Positions 10,354-18,566 of a stretch of 64,000 nt of DNA are shown here, in pieces. Source of the DNA: Rhodobacteraceae bacterium Araon29. GTDB taxonomy: Bacteria > Pseudomonadota > Alphaproteobacteria > Rhodobacterales > Rhodobacteraceae. The DNA lies in contig CP046865.1 of the NCBI GenBank assembly GCA_039640505.1, positions 2,533,501-2,597,500 on the forward strand. The letters are read 5' to 3'. Numbering within the stretch: the stretch's first letter is position 1; every line of letters starts with the position of its first letter. The position numbers and the translations under genes are program-made. The notes under the pieces were generated by a model. That model was not told the origin of the DNA. It did no database searches and saw only the letters and a program-made list of their open reading frames with translations.

Positions 10354-10545
10354 ATGACCAGTGATCAACGCAAAATTCGTCGTAAGCTACGGGTTCTAAA
10401 GCCTACGGAAACGAACGGTTCTGTCGCCAAGAGGTGTAGATATTTCTGCATAAGTCGCGCCAGTTGTCTGTCTCATATCCACTCCTTGGTGGTTATGATG
10501 AGCCAGAAACCTTCTCTTAGCAATTCACGCTATTTGGACCCATAA
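10354..10545 (+). pseudogene. N-terminal remnant of a transposase (IS481/IS3-like helix-turn-helix)
   Basis: The 63-codon frame begins MTSDQRKIRRKLRVL and continues with VAKRCRYFCISRAS. From memory this closely resembles the opening helix-turn-helix segment of a transposase common in roseobacters and related alphaproteobacteria (pattern: K..RKLRVL..AE..G.VA..CRYFGI.R.SFYRW). After about residue 40 the resemblance is lost and the frame ends. No DDE catalytic core follows in any frame I examined, so this is a decayed fragment. The family label comes from the visible motif only. It marks past insertion activity next to the exoprotein gene. Confidence 0.5.
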
Positions 10546-10563
10546 GTGTCGATCTTTATTCAT
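10525..10563 (-). other. Truncated 12-codon reading frame behind a strong ribosome site
   Basis: On the minus strand AGAAGGAGAT stands about four bases before an ATG at 10563. The frame MNKDRHLWVQIA then stops at once where the transposase remnant on the other strand ends. A perfect 12-bp palindrome, CCCAATATTGGG (10577-10588), lies just upstream. The layout looks like the 5' end of a gene or element cut by an insertion or deletion; its original identity is unknown. Confidence 0.25.
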
Positions 10564-10731
10564 AAACATCTCCTTCTTCCCAATATTGGGAGCTTAAGGG
10601 AAATGTCCCACGAGTAACGGCATATCTACACGCGTTGAGCATCAGACATAAAGTTGTTTCCGCCACCACTACAGTCATTCAACAACAGTGGAATATACTT
10701 TTGACTATTTGCGCAGCGATATAAATCGCGT

Positions 10732-11655
10732 TTAAGGGTCTCTATCCTTTTTTTCCCGCTGAACATGGCGCATCAACGCATTGGCCTGTTGTTTCGACAG
10801 GCCAAACTCTTTGCGCAATTCTTCGAGCGAGCGCGTTTCGATCGCATCCACAACCCCGTCTTCCATCGCTTCGCGGATTTGATCTTCAAAAATCAGCTTC
10901 CGGCGGGCGATTTGATTGCTAAACGCGTTGGCAATAATACCAGTGAGCAAGGCCACAACCGACACGCCCATCAAAGCGGTAATCACCGATATTACCTTGC
11001 CGATCCACGTCACCGGGCTGACATCGCCGTAGCCCACGGTGGTCAATGTGATCAGCGACCAATACATCGCATCGGGTATCGAGGCAAACTCAACCGGCTG
11101 TGCGCGGTGCTCGGCAAAATAAATCAGGGAAGAGGTCAGCACAAAGGCAATAATCAGCAAGTAAAACGCAGCAATGAAGGATTTACGCTCTTCATAAATG
11201 GCGCTGAATAAATCTTCGATCGCAGTGTTATAATGCGACAGTTTAAAGATGCGCAGCAAGCGCAGGGTACGCAGAACCCTAAGATCAAGTCCCGGAAACA
11301 GCGCCTGAAGATAAAACGGCAGGATTGAGACCAGGTCAATCAGCCCGCTGAAGCTAAAAATATAACCCAACCGCGCACTGCCAAAAATTCGCCCGTGGCT
11401 GTCTTGTTTTGCGGCACTGGCCCAGACCCGCATCAGGTATTCCACCGAGAAAATAACCACACTAAATGATTCGACAATATAAAACTGGCGCGCGTAATTG
11501 ACCGAAAAATCACTAACCGACTCAAGCGTAACAGCCAAAATATTCAAAACCACCAAGGCAGCTATAAAATAATCACAAAACTTGCTTGCCCAGTCACCCG
11601 AGCGCCCTGGTTCTAGGACCTCAAGCACCCGATTTTGAAATTGCGCATAGCCCAT
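10732..11655 (-). CDS. Voltage-gated potassium channel (six-helix ion transport family)
   Basis: The 307-residue protein has the architecture of a prokaryotic Kv-type channel in the inner membrane. A voltage-sensor domain of S1-S4 helices spans about residues 25-165. Its S4 segment has arginines at three-residue spacing (RVLRTLRLLRIFK). The pore domain follows, with the K+ selectivity filter TTVGYGD near residue 205. S6 leads into a short charged cytoplasmic tail. By family it conducts K+ in response to membrane potential. It is a single gene, with a long gap upstream (11656-12515) and the decayed region downstream. The start gives a normal N terminus. Confidence 0.93.
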   Translation of the reverse strand: MGYAQFQNRVLEVLEPGRSGDWASKFCDYFIAALVVLNILAVTLESVSDFSVNYARQFYIVESFSVVIFSVEYLMRVWASAAKQDSHGRIFGSARLGYIFSFSGLIDLVSILPFYLQALFPGLDLRVLRTLRLLRIFKLSHYNTAIEDLFSAIYEERKSFIAAFYLLIIAFVLTSSLIYFAEHRAQPVEFASIPDAMYWSLITLTTVGYGDVSPVTWIGKVISVITALMGVSVVALLTGIIANAFSNQIARRKLIFEDQIREAMEDGVVDAIETRSLEELRKEFGLSKQQANALMRHVQREKKDRDP

Positions 11656-11956
11656 ATTTTGAACCTTTTAACCGATAAAACTATTCCAACAGCACACAAA
11701 GATCGCTTCAAGCAAATTGGTCACAATTGGTTCACAAAAGATGTGAGCCCTCAATCCTTATTCATCACCAATCGGCCGTGACGATAACGTCAGTTTCCCA
11801 AACGCTTGCTGCTTATCTTCCGCTCTATATGACTAAAAATATCCCGCTGGGTCAATATAATCACTTTCGTTCTACGGCACGATGGGCATGCAACACGCTG
11901 ATTTAACACTTTTTCCTATCTTCTTTTGAGATTGAAAAGGCATCCGGTTGAACAAG

Positions 11957-12061
11957 ATGAAAGAAAATCAAGTCATCAAATTGGCCTTAAAACTCGGTAT
12001 GCAAAATTTCTACGGCCAAGTGGATAATTCCATTTTACAAGTATCAAAAAAATTAAAGTGA
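11957..12061 (+). CDS. Possible 34-residue small protein
   Basis: An ATG-initiated frame encodes a lysine-rich peptide beginning MKENQVIKLALKLG and ending VSKKLK. It lies on the same strand as, and about 150 bases before, the orphan terminator at 12216-12243, so it could be carried on that transcript. The ribosome site is weak: AAGG is about 14 bases upstream, further than usual. I recognise no family. It does not resemble the arginine-rich DUF1127 proteins that precede some small RNAs in Rhodobacter. It could be a chance frame. Confidence 0.2.
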   Translation: MKENQVIKLALKLGMQNFYGQVDNSILQVSKKLK

Positions 12062-12119
12062 CTTTTGTTTCAGCTTAAAACAGCGTCAAATCTGCCTAAT
12101 TTCTCATCACAAGGCTGAA

Positions 12120-12243
12120 AAATTTATGCTGGGCGCTCTGCATCACTGGTGTTTCATGACTCCCGAACGTAGCAGGGTAGCAAGTGTTGTTTCCTCCTAG
12201 AGATACACTGTTACTGCCGGGTCAATTGACCCGGCTTTTTTTT
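12120..12243 (+). ncRNA. Candidate small RNA ending in an intrinsic terminator, with an anti-Shine-Dalgarno loop
   Basis: No gene precedes the strong + strand terminator, so a transcript must end here from an unannotated source. Just before it a 5-bp stem (AGTGT at 12183-12187 with ACACT at 12205-12209) presents CCTCCT (12193-12198) in its loop, complementary to AGGAGG ribosome sites. Known Rhodobacter small RNAs of the CcsR group carry CCUCCUCCC loops, so the design is similar. I cannot show homology. The 5' end given is arbitrary. Confidence 0.35.
12216..12243 (+). terminator. Rho-independent terminator
   Basis: A perfect 20-bp palindrome (12216-12235, GCCGGGTC arms around AATT) is followed directly by eight T. 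It works only in the + direction because the other side lacks a T run. It has no recognised upstream gene on its strand. Confidence 0.85.
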
Positions 12244-12308
12244 GACAATCCTGGACTGTCCTGATTGCACAAATAAACTTGATATCACTATTGCGCTTGA
12301 ACGTGTCC

Positions 12309-12491
12309 CTAAATCTCTGTAGGCACGCTTAGAATGTGACGAATGAGGCCATACATGGCACTTGAGCTGTGCTCTTTATATAGCCCGACTTGGTTGGCAG
12401 ATTTTCGCGTAAAAACATCAACTTCATTCCCGACCGCCACAGGCAGTTTACCAACTTTCCAAAGCACTGACGCCGCAGTTGGAAACACCAA
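12309..12491 (-). other. Unrecognised 60-codon frame, possible gene remnant
   Basis: A GTG-started frame encodes a peptide containing SVLWKVGKLP and KEHSSSAMYGLIRHI. It reads like protein sequence rather than random translation, but I cannot place it in a family. It has an in-frame stop shortly upstream and no convincing ribosome site. It could be the remnant of an older gene or chance. Confidence 0.12.
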
Positions 12492-12515
12492 GCTTAGCGT
12501 TCTGAGAGCCTATTT

Positions 12516-13775
12516 ATGATGATGCAGCGCACCGGTTTTGTATTGCTGATTTTATGCCTAATGGCACCCCTGTTTGGTCCTTTTTCCGAGCTTTTTTCAG
12601 CAATCATTATTGCGATATTAATTGCCGTGGGGATAAAAGCAGGACATCATCGGCGCCCTTGGGACCCACTAAAGACACTCGGGGTAATTTTCATCGGATA
12701 TTTTACCCTGCTTTTCGCCGCGGGCCTTATTAGTGACGCCAGTTTATGGCAAACTTTGGATGGCTTATCTCCAGCTTCGCCAGTTTTGATTTTGGGGTTG
12801 GCCGCTATATTTTCAGATCCAAAGTCGCTGCAGGTTGAGAGCCAAAAGATTGGCGATATCGCGGCCTTCTCAGTTATTGCCATGTATCTAGGGGCATTGA
12901 TGCTTTGGCATTTTCAGATCGATTTTCAGGTGCTCGGAAAAAGTGTACTCCATCACGCATCTGTGAACGGTCGCTTGCGACTATTTGCCGGAAATCCTCT
13001 GCCGTTTGGGGCAATTATGATTACGCTTTGCGGGTTAAGTTTTCTTGGGTGGTGGCAAAAATCATCCTTTGGTAAAGTGGTTTCTTTAGCTGCATTTCTA
13101 ATTGGGGTTACAATTGTAGCATTTTGGAGCGAAGCACGCGGGCCGTTGCTAACCTTAGGGCTGTTGCTTGCACCCATCGGCCTAGGGGCCTGGTTTTACA
13201 TCCGCTCCAAGAAAATTTTTCGTCCAGCAAACTTGGTTTTTGCCGCTGTAATTGTGGGGGGCGGTATTTTGCTTTGGCCGATGGCGGCAAGCGCGTTAGA
13301 GCGCTTGATCAACGGATTGACCACGCTGCAAGAGGGACAAAATTATGATAACTCAACATATTTGCGCCTAGTTATGTATGGGGCGGCTTGGGAAGCCTTT
13401 TCCGGCAATTGGCTTTTTGGATTCGGCCCACATGCTCGGTTCACGGCCATAACAGCCCATTTTCCCACTGGTATCAACATAGACTATAGCCATGCACATA
13501 ATGTCTTTCTCAACCATGCGGTGGCTGCCGGCATATTTGGCCTTTGTGCTGTTTCCAGCGTTTTGCTTACCCCAGTGGTTTTGGCGTGGAAATATGCAAA
13601 ACAGCGCTTTGGATCAGAGCTTTATTTCGCCAGCATCCTGACGCTTTCCATGGTTGGCTGCGGGATGAGCAATGTGCTGCTCTTTCACGATTTGACGGCA
13701 TATTTCTTTGCCACTCTGTCTGTTATCGCGGCAGCGGGGCTGTCGCATGACAGCAGCGAGCAGGGCCGCTCATAA
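12516..13775 (+). CDS. O-antigen ligase / polymerase family membrane protein
   Basis: This 419-residue polytopic inner membrane protein has about ten or more hydrophobic helices. It carries a large periplasmic loop between about residues 265 and 330, and signatures of the O-antigen ligase superfamily (Wzy_C-like). These include an arginine-containing YLRLVMYGAAWEAF segment, a GFGPHARF motif, and a histidine pair in HAHNVFLNHAVAAG, where WaaL-type enzymes carry their catalytic histidine. By family it transfers or polymerises glycans on a lipid carrier at the periplasmic face. Downstream on the other strand are an LPS acyltransferase and WaaA, which favours a role in LPS or surface polysaccharide. 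Ligase and polymerase cannot be separated by eye. The first of three consecutive ATG codons is used; the ribosome site is weak. Confidence 0.8.
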   Translation: MMMQRTGFVLLILCLMAPLFGPFSELFSAIIIAILIAVGIKAGHHRRPWDPLKTLGVIFIGYFTLLFAAGLISDASLWQTLDGLSPASPVLILGLAAIFSDPKSLQVESQKIGDIAAFSVIAMYLGALMLWHFQIDFQVLGKSVLHHASVNGRLRLFAGNPLPFGAIMITLCGLSFLGWWQKSSFGKVVSLAAFLIGVTIVAFWSEARGPLLTLGLLLAPIGLGAWFYIRSKKIFRPANLVFAAVIVGGGILLWPMAASALERLINGLTTLQEGQNYDNSTYLRLVMYGAAWEAFSGNWLFGFGPHARFTAITAHFPTGINIDYSHAHNVFLNHAVAAGIFGLCAVSSVLLTPVVLAWKYAKQRFGSELYFASILTLSMVGCGMSNVLLFHDLTAYFFATLSVIAAAGLSHDSSEQGRS

Positions 13776-13782
13776 CAAAGAG

Positions 13783-14484
13783 CTACCTCAGGGTCCTCCA
13801 GCGCTCAAATGCTGACATTGACGACCATTCTTGGTTGATGACATCCGGGTCATAATGCGTCTCAATCCAACGCTCGAAACTCATACCTTTTTCATCATAT
13901 TCACGCTCATATTTATGCAGCAAATAATCAAGAACCCCAGTTTTGGTGAGCTTTAAGTGCAAGAACCGAAAGGAAAGCATACGCTTGGCGGCAGCTATGC
14001 TTTCACCGGCTTGGGTCAGCATATACATTACGCTGGCCAGCCCAGCGCGATCTGAGCCAGATTTACAGTGCATTAAAAATGGTTTATCCAGTTGTTGAAA
14101 GAGCCTGATAAGCTCTTGCAGATGTTGTTTTTCAGGCGCGCGCCGTGCCTGCAAAGATATGTTGTGAAGCCTCAAGTCCAATACTTGACAGCGCTCTTTT
14201 TCAATCAGGTAATGGGCCGCCTCGCTTTTACCGCGTAAATTTACGACATCGTTTATACCTTGCGCTTTAAGTTTTTCTAACCGCTCGAATGTCGGCTGGT
14301 TCGACCGAAAAACACCCGGTGCGATTTGATCCAAGTTGGTCCATTTTTTGCGCAGCACCTCATGATCAAACCAAAGCATGTATATCGCGGCCTTGCGGCG
14401 GTTTTCGGGGGTATCCGGCGCAACATTATAGGTGGCCCTAAGGCGTTTTTCAGCCATCACCAACCTATTAAGAATTTTGACCAT
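13783..14484 (-). CDS. Tyrosine / dual-specificity protein phosphatase-like protein
   Basis: The 233-residue cytoplasmic protein carries the cysteine phosphatase signature HCxxxxxR as HCKSGSDRAG, near residue 145. It also has an upstream FRSNQPTFERLEKL element typical of this bacterial dual-specificity family. The expected reaction is hydrolysis of a phosphoester through a phosphocysteine intermediate; the natural substrate is unknown. It is the last gene of a minus-strand run moaA - waaA - acyltransferase - phosphatase, so a link to envelope or sugar phosphate metabolism is an inference from context. It converges on the O-antigen ligase gene with only a few bases between the stop codons. An alternative start lies nine codons in (14457), with an AGG before it. 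Confidence 0.75.
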   Translation of the reverse strand: MVKILNRLVMAEKRLRATYNVAPDTPENRRKAAIYMLWFDHEVLRKKWTNLDQIAPGVFRSNQPTFERLEKLKAQGINDVVNLRGKSEAAHYLIEKERCQVLDLRLHNISLQARRAPEKQHLQELIRLFQQLDKPFLMHCKSGSDRAGLASVMYMLTQAGESIAAAKRMLSFRFLHLKLTKTGVLDYLLHKYEREYDEKGMSFERWIETHYDPDVINQEWSSMSAFERWRTLR

Positions 14485-14581
14485 AAACGCTTTATCCGAC
14501 TGTTTTTAGTTGCTCTGTTTGATTAGCTTTATCGGGGTGAAAGCACAATTGGTTTTATAGGGTTCACACAGCCACATAAAG

Positions 14582-15466
14582 TTATTGGCTTTTCCTCGGC
14601 GCTTTCCAGCGTCTATGGCTCCAAAGCCATTGATCCATATTCGCGCGCACTCTTGCCTCTAGGCTGTCGTTTAAAGCCTGGGTCATTGTCTCGGCGCTGC
14701 CCCGCGTTATCGGGGCCTCTAATACAATCCGAAATGGCGCTCCTGTTGACTGGCGGATTGCATAAAACGGCACCAGTTCTGCATCATTTTTAAGGGCCAT
14801 CTGTGCGGCTGACAAAGCGGTATAGGCGGTCTGTCCGAAAAACTGCAAAGCCGCACCATCATCCATATGCTGATCAATCAGCATCGCCAAAGGGCGGCCG
14901 TTTTTAATATGCCGAACCATATCACCAAGACCGGGGCGGCCGCGTTCAAACATTGGTGTTCCGGTTGTGGTGATATTGTCGAAATAATAGCGGTGAAAGG
15001 CTTTGTTATTGAGCCGCCGATACAAAGCGCCCAGATGGAAACCCTGCGCAATCAAAGCAGCCCGCGCGACATCATAATTGCCAAAATGACCAGACACACA
15101 AATCACGCTGCGCCCCTCTTTTGCCGCTTGTTCAAGGGTCGCAAGCCCCGGGCCTTCGATTTTGGTTTTCTTGGCCAAGGCAACAACATCTTTGGGGGAA
15201 AACAACTCGATAATCGTTTTGCCAATATTGCGGCTGGTGGACTTTATCAATTTTTCTCGTTCGGCCGCGCCGATCTCTGGGCATGCAAGCTGTAAATTGC
15301 TGCGGATGCGCCGACGATACCCCAAAAGCGGCGCCACAAGGGTGGCGAATAGCCCGCCAAACAGCTGGCGGCGCAGACCAAAGGGCAGCAGCTTGAAAAG
15401 CTTGATAGTGCCGATCGCCAAAGCGCCGCTAAGCAGGTCTAGAAAAGATGATAAACTGACGCGCAT
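14582..15466 (-). CDS. LpxL/HtrB-type lipid A acyltransferase
   Basis: The 294-residue protein belongs to the LpxL/LpxM (HtrB/MsbB) late acyltransferase family. It has a hydrophobic N-terminal anchor and the HxxxxD catalytic motif in SGHFGNYDVAR. Further family blocks include RGRPGLGDMVRHIKNGRPLAMLIDQH (split here as RGRPGLGDMVRHI and GRPLAMLIDQH) and a tail rich in WSHRRWK. By family it transfers an acyl chain to Kdo-containing lipid A precursor at the inner membrane. It lies 94 bases downstream of waaA on the same strand, the enzyme that makes its substrate, which supports the call. Which acyl position and chain it handles cannot be read from the sequence. Confidence 0.9.
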   Translation of the reverse strand: MRVSLSSFLDLLSGALAIGTIKLFKLLPFGLRRQLFGGLFATLVAPLLGYRRRIRSNLQLACPEIGAAEREKLIKSTSRNIGKTIIELFSPKDVVALAKKTKIEGPGLATLEQAAKEGRSVICVSGHFGNYDVARAALIAQGFHLGALYRRLNNKAFHRYYFDNITTTGTPMFERGRPGLGDMVRHIKNGRPLAMLIDQHMDDGAALQFFGQTAYTALSAAQMALKNDAELVPFYAIRQSTGAPFRIVLEAPITRGSAETMTQALNDSLEARVRANMDQWLWSHRRWKAPRKSQ

Positions 15467-15560
15467 GGTCCATACAGTTTGGTTGCTTTATTTTGCTTAT
15501 AAAGTCTTGTTGCTGCGAAACAACCGCCTAGCGTGCAAAACACCGTTTTCTTTGGGATTT

Positions 15561-16850
15561 CTACCGCGGCCCACGGTCCAACAACTGAGTAATTTTTTCT
15601 ATGGTCAGGTGGGTTGCCGCCCCACCTGTGCGCAGGCATGCCCGGGCGTTTTCGGCCAATTGGGCGCGCCGTTTCGGGTCTTTTAGCGCGATCAAGGCGG
15701 CAGCAATATCATCCGATGTCCCTGCGGCAATTGCCCCTTCTGCGGCTTGCAAACGGGCATAGATTTCCCGAAAATTATAATCAATCGGCCCATGGATAAT
15801 CGGACAGTCCAGCAGCGCAGGTTCAAACGGGTTATGGCCGCCATGATCAGATAGGGATCCGGCAATAAAAGCGGCATCGGCAAGCCGGTACCATAGCCCC
15901 ATTTCGCCAAGGGTATCGGCAATGTAGATATCAGCATCAGTGTTAAAACCGTCGTTCGCTGATCGCAGCGCAACTTTAAATCCCCGCGCACGCGCCAAAG
16001 CGGCAATCTCAGCCCCGCGCTCGGGATGACGCGGCGCAATCATCATCAAGGCCTCTTGTTGTTTAAATGCGTTTTTATGTGCCTCGATAAGGGCTGCATC
16101 CTCCCCCGGATGCGTCGAACTGGCCAGCCAAACAAATTTGTCACCTTTTGCAGCCTGCAGAGCGCCCAATTCGGCTGGATCAGCATTTGGCAGAGCGGCA
16201 TCTTCTTTGGTTGACCCGCTAAGGGTCAATTTCTTGGACGCCACGCCCAAGTTGCCAATTTGCTTTAGGGTGGTTTCCGATTGCACCAGGATAGCATCAA
16301 ATGCGCTAAGCAAATTATACATCGCCTTTGGCCAGTGCTGCCAACGCCGGCTGGTATTTTCCGAAATGCGGCAATTAATCAAGGCCATTGGAATTGCGCG
16401 GCGGCGGGTTTCGCAAATCAGTTGCGGCCAAAGCTCGCTTTCAACCCAAATCGCTATATCAGGGCGCCAGTGATCTAGAAACCGGCAGACCGGCCGATAG
16501 CAGTCATAGGGCGCAAACTGGTGCATCAATCGGTCGTGCGTGGAATGCTCTAGCAAATTGGCCGAAGACACCGTAACCGATGTAATCAACACATGGGTTT
16601 GCGTGTCCTGGGCCAAAAGTTGCTCGGCGATACCCAGAATTGACTGGGTTTCCCCTATGCTGGCCGCATGAAACCAAACCAGCCGGCCCTCTTTGGGCCG
16701 CACATGACGCGCCCTGCCCCATTGTTCGTTTTGCCGCAGCGGATCTTCTTTTCCCCGACGAAGCCGACGGTTTTGCGCCAACCGAAACAGCGGGCTCGAG
16801 ACCCGCGCCAGCATCAAATAAAGAGCAATTACGAAAGAGCGGTTGCGCAT
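15561..16850 (-). CDS. waaA: 3-deoxy-D-manno-octulosonic acid (Kdo) transferase
   Basis: The product is a GT30-family glycosyltransferase of the usual size (about 429 residues). It has an N-terminal membrane anchor, the WFHAASIGE motif near the start of the catalytic domain, and a C-terminal donor-binding domain with DTLGEMGLWYRLADAAFIAGSL (here cited as DTLGEMGLWY and AAFIAGSL) and GGHNPFEPA. It transfers Kdo from CMP-Kdo to lipid A precursor on the cytoplasmic face of the inner membrane. The ATG at 16850 is chosen over the GTG 21 bases upstream because AGGAG stands eight bases before it. The late acyltransferase gene follows it. Confidence 0.95.
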   Translation of the reverse strand: MRNRSFVIALYLMLARVSSPLFRLAQNRRLRRGKEDPLRQNEQWGRARHVRPKEGRLVWFHAASIGETQSILGIAEQLLAQDTQTHVLITSVTVSSANLLEHSTHDRLMHQFAPYDCYRPVCRFLDHWRPDIAIWVESELWPQLICETRRRAIPMALINCRISENTSRRWQHWPKAMYNLLSAFDAILVQSETTLKQIGNLGVASKKLTLSGSTKEDAALPNADPAELGALQAAKGDKFVWLASSTHPGEDAALIEAHKNAFKQQEALMMIAPRHPERGAEIAALARARGFKVALRSANDGFNTDADIYIADTLGEMGLWYRLADAAFIAGSLSDHGGHNPFEPALLDCPIIHGPIDYNFREIYARLQAAEGAIAAGTSDDIAAALIALKDPKRRAQLAENARACLRTGGAATHLTIEKITQLLDRGPR

Positions 16851-16993
16851 TATATGCGCTCCTGTGCGCACAGTAAAAACACGTGCCTATTTGTTTGCTG
16901 TTCGGCCTCTACCGCGATGCAGCGCTGAGTTCTGATTGGGTTTTGCCACACGAGCTGTTTTGACCCTTGTTCTTGCGTCAATCGAAAAATGGA

Positions 16994-18001
16994 TTAGCCA
17001 CCCGTGTGGCTCATATGGCGCGACATCTGTCCGGCTATTTCCTGCCGTGAATAGTCAAAGTCATGGCCTTTGGGTTTGCGCCCGATGGCCTGCCTAATGG
17101 CGTTTTCAAGTGGTCTGTCATCATTTGGATGATCGCGTAAAGGCATCCGCAAATCGGCCTTACCCTCTTGCCCCAAGCACATATAAAGTTCGCCAGTACA
17201 GGTTAGTCGAACGCGGTTGCAGCTTTCGCAAAAGTTATGCGTCAGCGGCGTGATAAAGCCGATCTTTTGGCCGCTTTCTGCAAGCTTAACATAGCGCGCA
17301 GGTCCGCCGCTGCGCTCATCAAGATCTCTTAGCGTATACTGCTGCGCCAGCTTTGCACGTAATTCCGTGAGGGGCCAATATTGGCCAATCCGATCCTCAC
17401 CTTCCAAATCCCCCATCGGCATAACCTCGATAAACGTAAGATCCATATCGCGGCTTGCGCACCATTCGGTCAGCGAAAACAGCTCATCTTCGTTAAAGCC
17501 CTTCAATGCGACCGTATTGATCTTGACCCTCAACCCGGCATTTTGCGCAGCATCAATGCCCCTCAATACCTGTAGCAGACGGCCCCAGCGGGTCACTTTA
17601 GCAAATTTTTCTTCATCAAGTGTATCAAGCGAAATATTGATCCGCCGCACACCGGCAGCGAACAGCTGATCGGCAAAGCGGTGCAACTGCGAGCCATTTG
17701 TGGTTAGCGTTAGCTCTTTCAATTCACCGCTTTCAAGGTGCCGCGACATGGATTGAAAAAAGCTCATGATATCACGCCGCACCAAAGGCTCGCCGCCGGT
17801 GATACGCAGCTTTTCAACCCCAAGCCGGACAAAGGTTGAACACATACGGTCCAGTTCTTCGAGCGTCAGAAGCTTTTTCTTGGGTAAAAACTGCATCGCT
17901 TCAGACATGCAATAGACACAGCGAAAGTCACAGCGATCTGTGACTGAAATCCGCAAATAATTAATCGCGCGGTGAAAGGGGTCTATCAAAGGTGTGTTCA
18001 T
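16994..18001 (-). CDS. moaA: GTP 3',8-cyclase (molybdenum cofactor biosynthesis, radical SAM)
   Basis: The 335-residue protein has both MoaA iron-sulfur sites. The N-terminal radical-SAM CxxxCxxC is at C24, C28 and C31. The C-terminal set is C258, C261 and C275, with [15 protein letters not shown] around it. It ends in the double glycine characteristic of MoaA. It converts GTP to 3',8-cyclo-GTP, the first step of molybdopterin synthesis, in the cytoplasm. No other moa gene is adjacent. A divergent lipoprotein gene starts 81 bases away, so the short gap must hold two promoters. Confidence 0.97.
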   Translation of the reverse strand: MNTPLIDPFHRAINYLRISVTDRCDFRCVYCMSEAMQFLPKKKLLTLEELDRMCSTFVRLGVEKLRITGGEPLVRRDIMSFFQSMSRHLESGELKELTLTTNGSQLHRFADQLFAAGVRRINISLDTLDEEKFAKVTRWGRLLQVLRGIDAAQNAGLRVKINTVALKGFNEDELFSLTEWCASRDMDLTFIEVMPMGDLEGEDRIGQYWPLTELRAKLAQQYTLRDLDERSGGPARYVKLAESGQKIGFITPLTHNFCESCNRVRLTCTGELYMCLGQEGKADLRMPLRDHPNDDRPLENAIRQAIGRKPKGHDFDYSRQEIAGQMSRHMSHTGG

Positions 18002-18082
18002 CGCTGCTATGCTATGCTTATGTCAGGCCAAGGGCAAGTATCGGTTCAATATTTTAGTACCGATCAAGAATAAGAGGGATGG

Positions 18083-18553
18083 ATGCGACATAAATACCTT
18101 AGCATCATTGGATTTGGAATTTTGATTGGGTGTTCAGCGGTCAAAGCACCGGCCCCGCCTGCACCAGCCGCCGCAAAACAGTCCGCAGCGGTGACCCCCG
18201 AAATTTTGGGGACAGGCACGCCAACCCCGGCCAATCAACTGGATGTGGCCACTGATAGCGAACGCGCCGCCGCGGCCGACACCGCCCAAAATAGTGCCAG
18301 CACCCTGCTTGGGGTCACCGTTGCGGCACTGGGCAATCCGGCCCAAACCGGTTTCTGGCTCAAAACCGCATTGGTTGATGTAGAAACCAAGGGTAGAATT
18401 AGCAGTGCTGCGACAGGCACTACAGTCAACTTAACACTGATACCACTTGAGGCAGCCAGCGGCAGCCAACTGTCATTATCAGCCATGCGGATGCTGGATG
18501 TCCCATTAACCGCTTTGGTCGAGGTCAGGGTTTATAAACTGGCCAATGAGTGA
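18083..18553 (+). CDS. Small conserved lipoprotein of unknown function
   Basis: The 156-residue protein starts with a lipoprotein signal: a short basic N terminus, a hydrophobic stretch and the lipobox LIGC with the lipidated Cys at about residue 17. An Ala/Pro-rich linker (residues 20-60) follows. The globular part contains LGVTVAALGNPAQTGFWLKT and a segment rich in serine and threonine. I do not recognise a functional domain. It probably sits in the outer membrane or periplasm. It lacks a TbpB-like barrel, so it is not an obvious client of the Slam-family protein nearby. It converges with the hydrolase gene downstream. Confidence 0.75.
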   Translation: MRHKYLSIIGFGILIGCSAVKAPAPPAPAAAKQSAAVTPEILGTGTPTPANQLDVATDSERAAAADTAQNSASTLLGVTVAALGNPAQTGFWLKTALVDVETKGRISSAATGTTVNLTLIPLEAASGSQLSLSAMRMLDVPLTALVEVRVYKLANE

Positions 18554-18566
18554 GTTGTTTTAAAAC

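Larger units (their letters stand above)
9984..10731. other. Long decayed intergenic stretch with mobile-element remnants
   Basis: These 748 bases hold no intact gene. The part next to the exoprotein (about 9996-10340) is very AT-rich and probably carries its promoter; I cannot assign -35/-10 boxes with confidence. The middle holds a transposase fragment (10354-10545) and a truncated reading frame with a strong ribosome site (10525-10563). The last ~140 bases before the ion channel stop codon show nothing I recognise. Confidence 0.5.
11656..12515. other. 860-base region without a conventional gene; ends of a probable small transcript
   Basis: The region lies between the divergent ion channel (minus) and O-antigen ligase (+) genes. 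It must carry promoters for both. The clearest element is a Rho-independent terminator at 12216-12243 pointing rightward with no recognised gene before it. A possible -10 box TATAAT is at 11856-11861, but its -35 is poor. A 34-codon frame (11957-12061) and an unrecognised minus-strand frame (12309-12491) are listed separately. Confidence 0.5.

Noticed and set aside
18083-18553. Small lipoprotein as client of the Slam-family protein
   Set aside because: It lacks a beta-barrel-like C-terminal domain, is on the other strand and is separated by the hydrolase gene.
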